From: Zymoseptoria tritici IPO323
Taxonomy: Eukaryota > Ascomycota > Dothideomycetes > Mycosphaerellales > Mycosphaerellaceae
Assembly (NCBI RefSeq): GCF_000219625.1
Contig: NC_018209.1
Coordinates: forward strand, 682,001-746,000
Length of the DNA: 64,000 bases
Direction of reading: 5' to 3'
In this document: in pieces, positions 10,935-21,510 of the stretch
How positions within the stretch are numbered: the first letter of the stretch is position 1
Layout: each line of letters starts with the position of its first letter
Made by a program: the position numbers and the translations under genes
The notes under the pieces: model-generated
Seen by the model: the letters and a program-made list of their open reading frames with translations, nothing else
Told to the model about the DNA's origin: nothing
The model's database searches: none

Positions 10935-11365
10935 TTGCGCGAAGAAAGAGACAGTCATTTTGGGAATTCTACGGGATCATTGCGGTGGTAGCTTGCGGAC
11001 CAAGGCATGGCGCGAAGCATGGCCGCTTGCACTCGCTACTTGCGATACATGAAAGTGCTCGTGAGATCGGCAAGAACAGCGTAAGTGTCTTCTTTCCTTG
11101 TTCTTCAAGGATAGGGTAGGGCTACAGCCCCGAGTGCAGCTTTAACTACGCACTTTGTTTCATCCCACGTTCATGCTTCAACATTGCAAATCTTTTGTTC
11201 GCGCGAAGATTATGGAGCTAACGGCAATACCGCCCAAGTCTCGAACTACTTTGGCTTAATATTCATTGAAGTGGGAGCCTGGAGCCGGTTCTACCGGATC
11301 GAGATCTTTGTCGGCTCACCGCCTACCATCGGGATGCAAGAGCGCCAGGGCTTGGACGACGTGGG

Positions 11366-12255
11366 ATAGTCAGATACAGCTTTGTGGTCAGAGACGCAGG
11401 CCGCCGGCAGATCTCTTTCAGAGTGTTGTCGGCTCCAGCTTCAGCTGACCATATTATCAAGTCAGCGGTCAGCAGACAGCGTGCACTTCCTCATTCACGC
11501 CGAAGAGTTCTGGACCCTCGGCTAGTAATTCTTCACATGCCATTAATGCGATATCTTCAGACACTGTCTTGCATGTTTCCACACCGGTGCAACCGACATC
11601 ACCGCCATCCGAGGCGATGTCAACTCCAACAACGTCCATGACTACGACAATGGCGCGCAGGATGCAATCACCCTCCCTCGTGGTGGCCGGGCATTTGCGA
11701 CGCAGCGCAGAGCGCACCGAAGCGCAAAGAGGCGTATCCGGCACCAGCATGGCGCGCGGTATCATGACTCCCACCGCGCCACGCGCAAGGCGCGCTCGAA
11801 ACTCAGACAGGCAATGCATTGCTGGAAAGAGCAAACAGTTGTCTAAGAGCGATCACAAGCGCAAGCCAGGACGCCCTGCATGGTACGACGAAGACGACGA
11901 CGAGGAGCCCAGCTCCAAGCGGATCAAGAGGGAGTTTTCCGAGAGTGACATGTCAATGCCACTTCAGCAGGAAGCGAAAACGTCAGGAGAAGCTGTGAGC
12001 TCCGACTGCTGGCTTGAGGAGGCGCCCAAAGAGTTCGGCTGCAAGCTTAAGCATCACACGGCCTACGACGCACGGAAAGTCAACGAGGATTGGGACGAGC
12101 TTCCAAGTTACGACGAAGCACAGCACAGCGCGAGAGTTGGGTCGGGTGGCTTGTTCGACGGTGGAGATACGATGGAACTCCACAAGGAAGCAGAGCTCAT
12201 CGATCGCCGGCTGGAGATTCTCAAGCAGTTAAGGGAGCACAGAAAGGGTGTGTAA
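11366..12255 (+). pseudogene. Degenerate or partial DUF7918-like copy B
   Basis: Two pieces resemble the family. A segment at 11366-11422 translates as YSFVVRDAGRRQISFR, matching in pattern the last strand of the domain in copy C (NRDRRTHCFEFKSQ). An intron at 11423-11472 (50 nt, CTGAC branch, CAG end) would join it to an open frame running to the stop at 12255. That frame has the usual basic, low-complexity linker with KRIKRE and ends in a charged helix (LIDRRLEILKQLREHRKG). No convincing N-terminal half or start codon is present between 10935 and 11366. An ATG at 11617 would give 212 residues without the domain. I read it as a decayed copy; a functional short protein is possible. Confidence 0.4.
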
Positions 12256-12949
12256 GGAGGCAATGCAACCAAGCCCCGGCACAAGAGGATGAAGCGATCG
12301 GGAGGTCTTGCACGTGGCTTCCGACTCTGGGAACAGCGAATGCGTTGCTTTGAGGACACATTCAAAGCTGAAGACGCACCATCGCGATTGACTTCGGTGG
12401 CTTCGTTTTTCGAAGCATTCTGCAGTATTACTCTGCGTCTCCGGGGCTCGACAGGATGTCCCCCGCTCCAGTCACGGTGTCTGGGAGCGAGAGGCTAAGG
12501 GAAGAGCAAGACTCGTACTATCGCGATGCCTCGATCGGAGCCCCACGAGGACAAAATGACGGTTCAAACGATATCCTACTATTTCTCCCGGGCCTGCAAA
12601 TCGATCAGCTCTCTCTCGTGACTTTATCCTTTGTTGACTCCGTACCGTTTGCGAAAAGCGCCCACTTAAGTACAGGCAGCACGCGAACATGCTTAGGACT
12701 TCGATCTCTGCAACTTATGACTTGGATCCAATCATGGCACTTCCATGTGAGGCTCTGCTTTCATCTTATGACAGCTCACTTACTGACTTCTGCCCTCAGA
12801 CCGTAGGTTCGTGCTGCTCATTGTCACGAGCTCGCGACACTATCTGCCTCACTGCGCGGTCTCTTGACTTCGTCACGGCCCACTCTTCCATCCGCCAACA
12901 TCCTCCATTTACCTACACACCACAACATCCTTGCGAGCCAACCGACGCA
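12256..12949. other. Spacer between copies B and C
   Basis: 694 bp. An open frame continues upstream of the ATG of copy C back to 12689, but has no family features and probably is leader sequence. Nothing else is recognisable. Confidence 0.35.
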
Positions 12950-14327
12950 ATGATCGCCGACGAGATCCACGTTCTGCTGCAGAGAGCGGACGGCAGCGAG
13001 GTCTCCGAGGCCAAATATCAAGACCATCGCGACACACACAAAGAGCATGCTGGTTTCAAGCTTTGCAGCACCCTCGTAGCAGTTGAGCCCGAAGAGACGA
13101 TCAGGATAAAAGTTGTCCTCGGAGAGCACTTCCAGTGGTACGAAGCAGATCGATTGCTCATCACGATCTCCACTGGCACTCTCGAGGATCCGGTCAATGC
13201 ATTCCAGACCCGACAGATTATCAGGAGTGATGAGATCGCTGATCAAGACTTCGTATTTGATTCTCTGCAGTTGTACGATTGGCATACGACGGATCAGATT
13301 CCAGTGGAGTTCCGAATGCCTCATCGAACAAGTAAGTCTAAGCAGCCCGATCCTGATGTTGCACAGGGACTAACTCAAGCAGCTTATTTCGATCACTCAA
13401 TCATGGCCGATCGGATGGGTCGACAGATGTCTCGCCTCGCGTTGCCCGGCTGCGTTATGGCAACAATCACTCGCGGCAATGGATCGGCATCTGGCAGTGG
13501 CAGGTTGTACAGCAACGAGTCAATTGGGTGCGTACAATACTGCTACATGAACGACTTTGGCTGACATCATGGCTGGAAAGTGTCAATAAATACTTGGACG
13601 CTGCAATCTACGATGCTGCGACAGTTGAACGATTTTGTCCCCTTCAGAATCGCGACCGTAGGACACACTGCTTCGAGTTCAAGTCTCAAAGTAAGACGCT
13701 CTGCATAGCTATATTTCAATCATCGTTGCCAATACATACTGACTCGAAATTAAAGCTGCGGAACCGCTCGACGAAAGGAAGCGCCGTGCCAGCAGGATGG
13801 CAATTGACTATAGGACCAAGACGCTACGTGCGCTTTGTGGTTTCGGCGGCGTTCCGAGCCAACGACCACGGAAGTTGAAGCGTAGCAAGCTATCCACCAC
13901 ATCAGAGTCGACAATCCAACGCGATGATCTGAGGCTGAACGGAACAAATCAGAAGCTCGACGCAAAGCGAAGCAAGCATACGAGCAGCCGATGTGGCAAG
14001 GGAGATACATTGGCGGATCTTTCCGTATCCTTCCGAACCAAAGCCGATACCAACACTGCGTCTGGTAGAAGTGGATATAGCTGCTCTGTGAGTGAGAGGG
14101 ATCAGGATGACGACGAGCCGGGTACTGGGATCAAAGCTGAACGTACAGAGATCGGTGGCATCAACGAGGCGCAACGCCCTTTCGTCGAAGCCCGCGCGGT
14201 CACACATGCCGCCGCATCCAAAGCTAAAAGAAAGGCCCGGCTATTGCTACAGCTCAGGAAAGTCGAGTTGGAAAAGCAGGAAGTGGACCTGCAAACGCAG
14301 CTGCTGGAGTTTGACGACACGGCTTAA
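12950..14327 (+). CDS. DUF7918-like family protein, copy C
   Basis: Exons 12950-13331, 13383-13527, 13581-13690 and 13756-14327 give 402 residues; introns are 51, 53 and 65 nt. The start MIADEIHVLLQRADG aligns with the upstream ATG of copy A and with the start of D. The domain runs roughly residues 1-205: strands around IRIKVVLGEHFQWYEADRLL and VMATITRGNG, and HCFEFKSQ at its end. A basic low-complexity linker follows. The last 55 residues form a helix (LLLQLRKVELEKQEVDLQTQ), also seen in A, B and D. The first intron has no stop and is a multiple of three, so a retained form would stay in frame. Function unknown; no signal peptide or membrane segment, so an intracellular, perhaps nuclear, protein is most likely. 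Confidence 0.72.
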
Positions 14328-14650
14328 CGACAGACATAGCTGGTATGAGCCTGAAGCGGGACGAAAGACCGCACACAACGCCTGCATGCTTGACCGTTTC
14401 CCAGGGTTTGAGCGTGGCGGGACCGCTTTCGATACATCTTCCGTGGATGAGAGGCTTCTGCGACATTCGCGTTCATTCACTTCGCTTTGTCTTCGCTAGC
14501 GTGACTTGGGCGACGACGGGTACATTAGCGCGGAAAGCGGAAAGCCGGCCAAAACAAAATTCATCCGAATGTCAACAAACACAGAAAACAACAAAGCTCG
14601 AGCAAGACCAATTCCCTTCAAATTCGACATCCCGATAAGAGCATCTCAAC
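14328..14650. other. Spacer between copies C and D
   Basis: 323 bp containing the 3' end of copy C and the promoter of copy D. A-rich just before the D start codon. No element recognised. Confidence 0.35.
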
Positions 14651-16828
14651 ATGCCGACGACCGTGGATTTCGACGCCATCAAAGTAGAGCTCCGCGACGC
14701 TGTCGACAATACAATATCGGCACAGAGCAATGGTAGCTCGAAGCAGAGACTCATCAAGGTACGACCTGGCGAGAAGTTTTCGGTATGCGTGGACTTCGGT
14801 GAAGTCACTGGGCGCGCACCCGGCAGCTACAGCGTGCAGATTTCTCTGTCGGTGAGCGCGAAGAAGCGAGAGAGAGGATGGCAGCGGCAGGACTGGTGCT
14901 TGGGCGACTCATCCGAAGGTGGACTCGTAACTTTTCGATCATTTCGGCTCTGGAGATATCCGCTATGTCATTCCACGAGCAGCCTCAATACTTACAGCAC
15001 GGAGATATTCACTATGCCCAAGCCTGATGGTAAGGACAACTTCCACCACGCCTGGTGCGACCAAGCTGACCGTCCTACGACCATGCACACAGCAAGAAGC
15101 GCCACGCGAATCAGGCCGGAGATCAAGAGGAAGGCACGATCAAAGTCACCATCTCTCGTGTTAACATAGGATATGGCGCTGGCACTGCAGAAAACGAACT
15201 TCGACCGGAAGTTCCACACGGCGCTATAAAGTACGCTACGAATGTCTCCCTAATTGCAATCACTGCGACTGACCTGCAGCTAGGCAGGAAGACCGATCCA
15301 TCGGTAAAGATGTCTTCGTTGTCGATCCAGGAACTTTCACCGACAGGCCGGCTTCAGCCAAAGCAAGTCCGCAGACCGTTTTCACCTACAGAAACATTGG
15401 GATCGGTATGTGCATGCTTTTCGGTCCTGCCTCTTAACTGACCATTCCACAGAATATGACAGTGATGAAGATGAGCCCAACAAAAAGCAGAGTCGGAACA
15501 TGTTCCCGGAATCTCCTGTCGTGCAAGGGACTCAACGTCGCGCTGCTGCGGCGAAGGCCGATGCGAAACTGGAAAACATGAGCAGAGATCAAGAACAGCT
15601 CGGGATGATACTCAGTTCGGAACCGGAAGAGGACGGACCGCCGACACAAGCGTACAGTGAGGATGTAGTTTCGCCACAGACAACGCGCAAGGCCCGGCAG
15701 GGTCGCACAGCACGCAAGCAGCCTTCACGTCCCCAGAGCGGCCTCAGAAATGCTCGAAAAGACAAAAAGCCCGGTCATGATTCTGCAGATGAGAATGACC
15801 ATCGACCTGAACACGTCACAACTCCGAAAGCCCGCCAGTACCGCAACGCACACGAGGCTCCGCGATCACCCGGTAGCCAGAAGGCCCACAGTGATAAACA
15901 CAGCGCTCTTCGACCACGCGCGACGAACAAAACCAGACGCACAAGGGAAAGGTACGGCTCTGTGGAGGACAACAGAAGCGAAGCGCAATCATGCGTGGGA
16001 AATGAAACGGCGCCAACAGCAATTATGCAAGAACCTGATTATGCGGTCAGCAAGGTTGGGCAAGGCTCCAAGCGCAGCAGCTCCATTTCACGCATCAGAC
16101 GTCAAGCAAGTCAAGGCAACCCCAAAGGCGGTAAACGCAAGCGTAGCGGAGAAGCGGTCGCCCCGAACACTGTGGCTCAAGATTCAGCGACAGCTGTCGA
16201 TAGCCCAAACTTCCCCGGAGACGGAGAACCCAAGATCAGTTCTCCAAGACCACATGCTGACAGCGGGACTCCCTTCAGTGAGAATGCGGAAGAGGTCGAT
16301 GGGATCTTTGTGTTCTCGAGAATTCCGCAACAGTCACAGCTTAATCCGCGGTCCGACGCTGGCGATGCCCTCGTGAAACGCGAACCGCTTGGTGGGACTC
16401 CGGTCAAAGCAAGAACAGAGCCGACTGACGAATCAACACCCGTGAAGCAGCAGGGAAATCTTGTCGGCAGCGGCGAGGAAGAAGATGCGGCGGTCGGAAC
16501 GGCTCCTCAGCGTGCTCCTGAAGCTCCATCGAATCCAGCAGGTACGAGCCCAGTTGCAGCAAGTAGGTATCCCGAAGTCATTAGCAAAGAGACGGAGTCA
16601 ACATTAAAGCCAACGATCAAAAGCCTGAAGTTGCGAATCGAATATGTCGAGGCCCAGATGCGACTTCGGGCAATCCGGATCAGAAAGAGTCGAGAGAAAG
16701 TAGAAGATGACGAACGGTACGCTGAGCTGGACGAGGAGAAGCACGCTTGTGAAGTCAAGAGGGGAGAGATGGAGGAGGCTCAAGAGGCGAAAGATCGGAG
16801 AGAGAAAGAGCTTGAGATGTCAAAGTGA
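14651..16828 (+). CDS. DUF7918-like family protein, copy D (long linker)
   Basis: Best model has exons 14651-15029, 15122-15230, 15284-15405 and 15453-16828, giving 661 residues. Introns are 92, 53 and 47 nt. Intron 1 is the weak point: the acceptor with the best context (CACAG at 15092) leaves the conserved EGTIKVTISR block out of frame, whereas GGAG at 15121 or CAAG at 15126 restores it. The domain spans about residues 1-205 and ends TVFTYRNIG. A long basic, Ser/Pro/Lys-rich linker (about 205-590) follows, with several Lys/Arg clusters suggesting nuclear location. The C-terminal 70 residues are a charged coiled coil (MRLRAIRIRKSREK). The linker is more than twice that of copies A and C. Function unknown. 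Confidence 0.68.
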
Positions 16829-17178
16829 GAAGTTCATGCTGCACGCTGATCGTCTCTGCTCGAAGGCCAGACCGAATTGAGGTAGCAGCTAGTTGTACAG
16901 AGACACAAGTCTCACCATGTCTTCATTTCCATCGTTCCTGGCGACAAAGCAGCCGCTTCCTTGATCGTCCGTTGATACAATGCCCCAAAGGTATGATACA
17001 TCGCTTTTCCTCCTGGCGTTTCTTCTCTCTTCCCATGAGCCATGCAAATGCTCAAATGCGCTTACTGAAGCACACAAGTACTGGCACTCAGCCATTCCAT
17101 GCAGTACATCGTCATTCGTACACGTGGTACATCTGCGAAGATACTGACAGCAGCTGTCCACTACCACGACGACTCTTC
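16829..17178. other. Convergent 3' region
   Basis: 350 bp between the stops of copy D (+) and the YAG7-like gene (-). No coding frame or repeat supported. Confidence 0.35.
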
Positions 17179-18837
17179 CTACGAGCGTGGGGCAGCGGCA
17201 CCACCGTCAGAACCTCCACGAGGTCCACCACGGCCACGTCCTCCTCCACCACGTCCGCCTCTGGGCTCTCCATCGCCACGACCACCTCGGAATCCGCCAC
17301 GACCGCGAGACTCTCCCTCACCACCACGGCCGCGGAAGTTGCCACGACGTCCACCGCGTCCACGGAACTCGCCGGAATCTCCTCCACGTCCACGAGGACC
17401 GCCACGACCGCGTGAGCGACCCGCGACCTCGTGGAAGCCGTCATCGGTGGCACCATTGGGAACAGCGACGTTCTCCTGAGCCCAGTCGTTGTTGTCCGCC
17501 TGCTCGCCTGGCGCCTTGGTGTCCCATGCTTCTCCTGCCACATTTCCGGAAGCCGCCTCTTGATGAGATGTGACATCGTCTGCCCAGCTAGAGCTCTGCG
17601 GCTGTTGCGGTGGGGCTTGAGCCGCCGGTGCGGGCATGTCGACCTCGTCAGCTGGACGCGGAATGACTTCGTAGCTCTCATCGAGACCGTGCTCCGCTCC
17701 ACCAGAAGCACCCGCTGCGTTGTTGTCCCACCGCTCGCCTGCAGTGTTGCCGGCGGCGTCTCCTGAGTTGACTTGACCAGCTGCAGAAGCCTCAACCTGA
17801 GGCTCGAGGTGACCGTTGGGCTGATTCGGCGCTTCGAGCTCGGTCAAGCCGGCATTGACGATGGTCGGGTCAGAGCCAGCTTCGCCTCCTGTCGCTTCAG
17901 CGACCTGGTCCAACCATGCCTCCTCCGCCTGGTATGGGGCATGCTCGACTGCAGCTTGCTTGACTTGGGCATCTATTGTGATCGTTAGCTGCGTCCGACA
18001 GAAGAGGAAATGCAGCACGTGACATTAAGCCAGAGCTCGTGTCTGTCTACCCCGACTGGAAGGAGAAGACTCACAGTTGAAGTTGAGTGGATATCCATTG
18101 ATGTCAATGACCTGCTCGCTGGATCCCTCAATGATGCTCAGAGCGGCGTCTACTGCCTTGTTGTCTCCACCGTAGACCGAGAGCAGAGCACCCTCAAATG
18201 CCTTGCTCTCCTCACTGTCTGCGTCCTCTTCAACCGTGCGCTTAGCAGCAGCAGCTCGCAAGAATTGGGAGAACGTGAGCAGCTTCTTGCGGAGCTCGGC
18301 GGTAGTGGCTGACACTGACTCAAGTCGCAGGTCATTTCTCAATTTCTCCGTCTCTTGCTGGTGCGCGGCGGTGAGTTCGTCTCTCTGCTTGATGAGTTTG
18401 GATTGGTAGTCGGCGTCGAATTTGCGGTAGTGCTCGATGCGTTCTTCGAGGTCCACGAGCTGTGCTTGGAGGCCCGGCTTCTTCAAAGCTGCCGCCTTTT
18501 GATCCTGATTAATCTTGCGTTGTGCGACCAAATCATCGAGCGACACGCCAGGGTTCTCCGAGATCACCACATCGGTCTTCTGCATACCGGAGAGCTTCTT
18601 GTTGATGTTGCGAATCGACTTTTGAAGCTCCTTCACGTAGGCATTCTCGGACGAATTGTCAATCTCGGCAATGGCAGAGGCTTCCTTGGAACCGTTCTGA
18701 GGAACCGCAGCAGATCCATTCGTGTCCGTTGTCGCGGCAGCTTCAGCCTTCGCCTTCTTCTTGCGTGCCGACTTGGACTCTCCGGTGCCTGTGACCTTCT
18801 CCACCAGCTCCTGAGCTTTCTCGACCACAGCAGCCAT
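17179..18837 (-). CDS. YAG7-like RGG-repeat protein
   Basis: Two exons, 18837-18075 and 17972-17179, joined over a 102-nt intron (GTGAGT...ATAG), give 518 residues. After a Lys/Ala-rich start comes a helical block at about residues 66-150 (AYVKELQKSIRNINKKLSGM, then LDDLVAQRKINQDQKAAALK). This is what I recall as the fungal YAG7-type dimerisation region. A second helical segment reaches residue 250. The middle is acidic and Ala/Gly/Gln-rich with four similar GERWDNNA / GEAWDTKA type units. The last 75 residues are dense RGG/RGRGG repeats, typical of RNA-binding proteins and methylated by Hmt1-type enzymes. Yeast Yag7 is ribosome- and mRNP-associated, so a cytoplasmic RNA role is a reasonable inference. 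The gene is intact. Confidence 0.78.
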
Positions 18838-19128
18838 GGCAGATATTGTGATAGGAAGTGGGTACTCGGAGCGTTGTAATTCAGATGTTGGAAACGAGGT
18901 TCGTCGGAGTGAATGGGTCGATGCAGATGTTGTTGGTGATGGAGCGTCGGTGTTTGTGATGGAGCTTCGGCCTTGTGCTTTGAGCTTTTGGCTCGGTCTC
19001 GGATTTCGTCGGATTCGGAACGCGAGCTCGCCGACAGCGGCATCTTCTCTGATTCAAGATTCCATTCTCCGCGAATATATCTATCTTTCAGCCACCCTGC
19101 TGAAGGCGTCAACAGATCGCTGGCCAGC
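18838..19128. promoter_or_regulatory. Shared upstream region of the YAG7-like gene (-) and ESS2 (+)
   Basis: 291 bp between divergent ATGs. The ESS2 frame is open through much of it but has no upstream ATG in that frame, so it is read as non-coding. Confidence 0.45.
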
Positions 19129-20601
19129 ATGGCGGCTTCTCAGTCGCAAGCGCTTGCGAAGCGCAGCTCAGACACGGCGCTCATGCCGCCGCCGCCTGCT
19201 CCGAAACGACAAAAGCGGCCAGCGAAAGTCCTGGACGAGGATGTCTACTCCGATGCCCTCTCGCACATCATCGCGCGCGACTTCTTCCCTGGACTGTTGG
19301 AGACGGAAGCTCAGAAAGATTACTTGGAAGCTCTGGACAGCAACAACAAGGACTGGATTCGAGAGTCAGGGAGGAAGTTGTCCCAGGTCATGACGCCAGT
19401 GCCTGACGGGCAGCGAAGGTCTGGAAGAGGAACAAGTTTTACGCCTAGAAGGGCTGCCACGATTGGGGATACGCCACGAAGCTATGTCGGCGGCACACCC
19501 GGTCAAACCCCAATCAACGATGATTTCGCTCCAGAGGTTACAGCTCAAGAGGTCGACGTCAACCTGTCCTTGGGAGCATTTCAGGCAAAGTATACCTCCG
19601 AAGACAACGAGAGCTTCAACGAACTGCTCGACAAGCAAAACCAGAAACGCGCGGCGAAGTACACATTCTTCCACAACGGGAACAAGATACCATCAGCGAG
19701 GCAAATTGCGTATCGCGAGCGCGAGCAGAAGCTGGTGGGCAACGGTGGCTCGTCTTCGGATGCACTGGTCGCTGTTCAAGGGCCGAGTGGTGCCGTAATT
19801 ACAACGAATGCCGCTGGAGAAGAACGCATGTCGGTAGCGCCAAATCGGCCATCTGCAGATCTCGACGCCCGACCAGCGTCAGTGGACAGCTTTCCCAACC
19901 GGCAGGGACCTCGCAACCAGTTCATGTTCGGTCCGGACAGTGTCGAAGACCGCCTCATCACTAGAGCACAGCTGGCGGAGGAAGCATCGAACGCGCCTCC
20001 CAAAGCAGTGAAATATGCAGCTACTCGGTTCCCGGCTGCTATCGATACAGAGCACATCGTCCCTGCAAGTCCATCCATGAGTGCAATTGACGCGGCCATA
20101 GCTGGTCGGCCCATGCCTGCGGACTCTGAATCCGGATATGGTGGCGCGGAAACACCCCGAGTGAATGGATACGCCTTCGTGGACGCAGAGCCTACTCCAA
20201 GCGAGCTAGGCATCCCAGTTTCCGATGAAGAGGCCGATGCCGCCGAGCGTGAAGCTGTCAGCAAGCTCCTGCCAGCGGTCGACGAAAGTCCAAATCCATT
20301 CAACATTGCAACTCGTAGCAAACGCGAAGACCTGCATCTCAGACTGGTCGAGAAAGCGGACTCAGGACGTAGAACGGGTGGCAGAATGGAGCAGCTTCGG
20401 AATCTGGGTATCACGCCGGGACGAACACCGACTCCGAAGTTCGCGAGCGCGAGCGGTCGCAAAGGCACAGCCATGACGCCTGCTGCGCAAAGTCTTGCTA
20501 ACCGGATAGGCACGCCGCGTCGTCAAGGTGGAATCTTTGATGACGGACGGAAGGAGCAAGCCGGATGGACACCGACACCCAAAGTGAAGCGGCCAAGCTG
20601 A
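19129..20601 (+). CDS. ESS2: ESS2/Bis1-type nuclear splicing factor (DGCR14 family)
   Basis: Intronless, 490 residues from the ATG at 19129 (the frame is open upstream but without an ATG). Family landmarks are VLDEDVYSDALSHIIARDFF and LLETEAQKDYLEAL near residues 35-70, then LSLGAFQAKYTSEDNESFNEL and an NQKRAAKYTFFHNGNK block near 180-195. Later come the TPR and WTPTP-type motifs at the C-terminus (LGITPGRTPTPKF and GWTPTPKVKRPS). Human ESS2 associates with spliceosomal C complexes, and fission yeast Bis1 acts in stress response, so the protein should be nuclear. Length matches the family (about 450-550). It is divergent to the YAG7-like gene, 291 bp apart. Confidence 0.92.
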   Translation: MAASQSQALAKRSSDTALMPPPPAPKRQKRPAKVLDEDVYSDALSHIIARDFFPGLLETEAQKDYLEALDSNNKDWIRESGRKLSQVMTPVPDGQRRSGRGTSFTPRRAATIGDTPRSYVGGTPGQTPINDDFAPEVTAQEVDVNLSLGAFQAKYTSEDNESFNELLDKQNQKRAAKYTFFHNGNKIPSARQIAYREREQKLVGNGGSSSDALVAVQGPSGAVITTNAAGEERMSVAPNRPSADLDARPASVDSFPNRQGPRNQFMFGPDSVEDRLITRAQLAEEASNAPPKAVKYAATRFPAAIDTEHIVPASPSMSAIDAAIAGRPMPADSESGYGGAETPRVNGYAFVDAEPTPSELGIPVSDEEADAAEREAVSKLLPAVDESPNPFNIATRSKREDLHLRLVEKADSGRRTGGRMEQLRNLGITPGRTPTPKFASASGRKGTAMTPAAQSLANRIGTPRRQGGIFDDGRKEQAGWTPTPKVKRPS

Positions 20602-21510
20602 GAGACAAACGATACCCACGAACTGATGATTGATAATGCGATATACCTCGCTTTGGACCCCAAGGGTGACGGGTCGCAGATAAAGCTGAAGCGATTTGGT
20701 GGATGCAATGCAGCCTGAACCTTTGCTATTGGATATGAGCAGCTTGGGAGCGTCACACTTCAGGCAAGTACCGGTTCTATCGTTGTAGTCGAGACCCTGT
20801 GCGCAAATGCACATGGTGCATTTGCGCACAACTCCATTGCCTGGGTCTCCGCAAGTGTTCTCCACTTGTCGGTCTAGTCCGAGCATTCACCGAAACAGCA
20901 GAAGACTGCCGATGGCAGCAGAGCGGCAAGAGAAAGGATCCAAGCCCGAGTATGAGCCGTACGAAGCGCGTGCCAAGACCCGGGAAAGGCTTGACGCACA
21001 AGTCAGAGCTTACCATGCGCCGGGAACTCGCACGTGGCGGAGAGGTTTGTATCTTAGCGCGGTCGATTACGCAGGTACCCTCACTACCGTGTCGAGACGC
21101 GTGTCAGTCCAGCGGAGGATTCCATCCTGTTTCTTTTATGCGCGCGCACTGCCTCATTATCATTCTTATACTTTACCATTCTCTTTCCCTTTGGGCGGAA
21201 TGCTCGATATTTCCGATCTCACGATGCATTGCCAAAGATTGAGATTCAACAACGATTAAGGACCACACAAATACCCGAGAAATGAGAGACACGCGATCAC
21301 AGCATTGGTTATGTCTCCATTGTAGAGAAAGCTGTAAGTTTGTTGAATACATACAACTATCCTTTTTCTCCCAATTTCCTCCTCATGTTGAACCTTGCCG
21401 ATCCTTTGCCAGAACTTCGATCCGTTTCCATGTGCCACATTATACCATCCATCTCAAGTCCTTTCCTAAGTAGCCTCTCCAATGGGCTTTGTCGTCGAAA
21501 GCCTCTCCTA
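20602..21510. other. Convergent intergenic region with a perfect hairpin
   Basis: 909 bp between the stops of ESS2 (+) and the small secreted protein (-). It includes the 15-bp inverted repeat listed separately and words shared with a second site near 22.9 kb. Two long overlapping frames at 20799-21259 depend on non-ATG starts or run through the hairpin and show no domain; they are not supported. Confidence 0.4.
20798..20830. repeat. Perfect 15-bp inverted repeat with 3-nt centre
   Basis: Left arm tgtgcgcaaatgcac (20798-20812), centre atg, right arm gtgcatttgcgcaca (20816-20830). The match is perfect and stops abruptly on both sides. It lies about 200 bp downstream of the ESS2 stop, so it would form a stable stem in that 3' UTR or in a longer convergent transcript. 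It could also be a dimeric protein-binding site or the remnant of a small inverted-repeat element. Confidence 0.85.

Noticed and set aside
19776..20513. 245-codon minus-strand frame opposite ESS2
   Set aside because: Shadow of the ESS2 coding frame, which carries the family motifs; the antisense product has no recognisable content.
20799..21259. Two overlapping plus-strand frames of about 150 codons starting in or beside the hairpin
   Set aside because: Start codons lie inside the inverted repeat or are non-ATG, and the two frames exclude each other; no family features.
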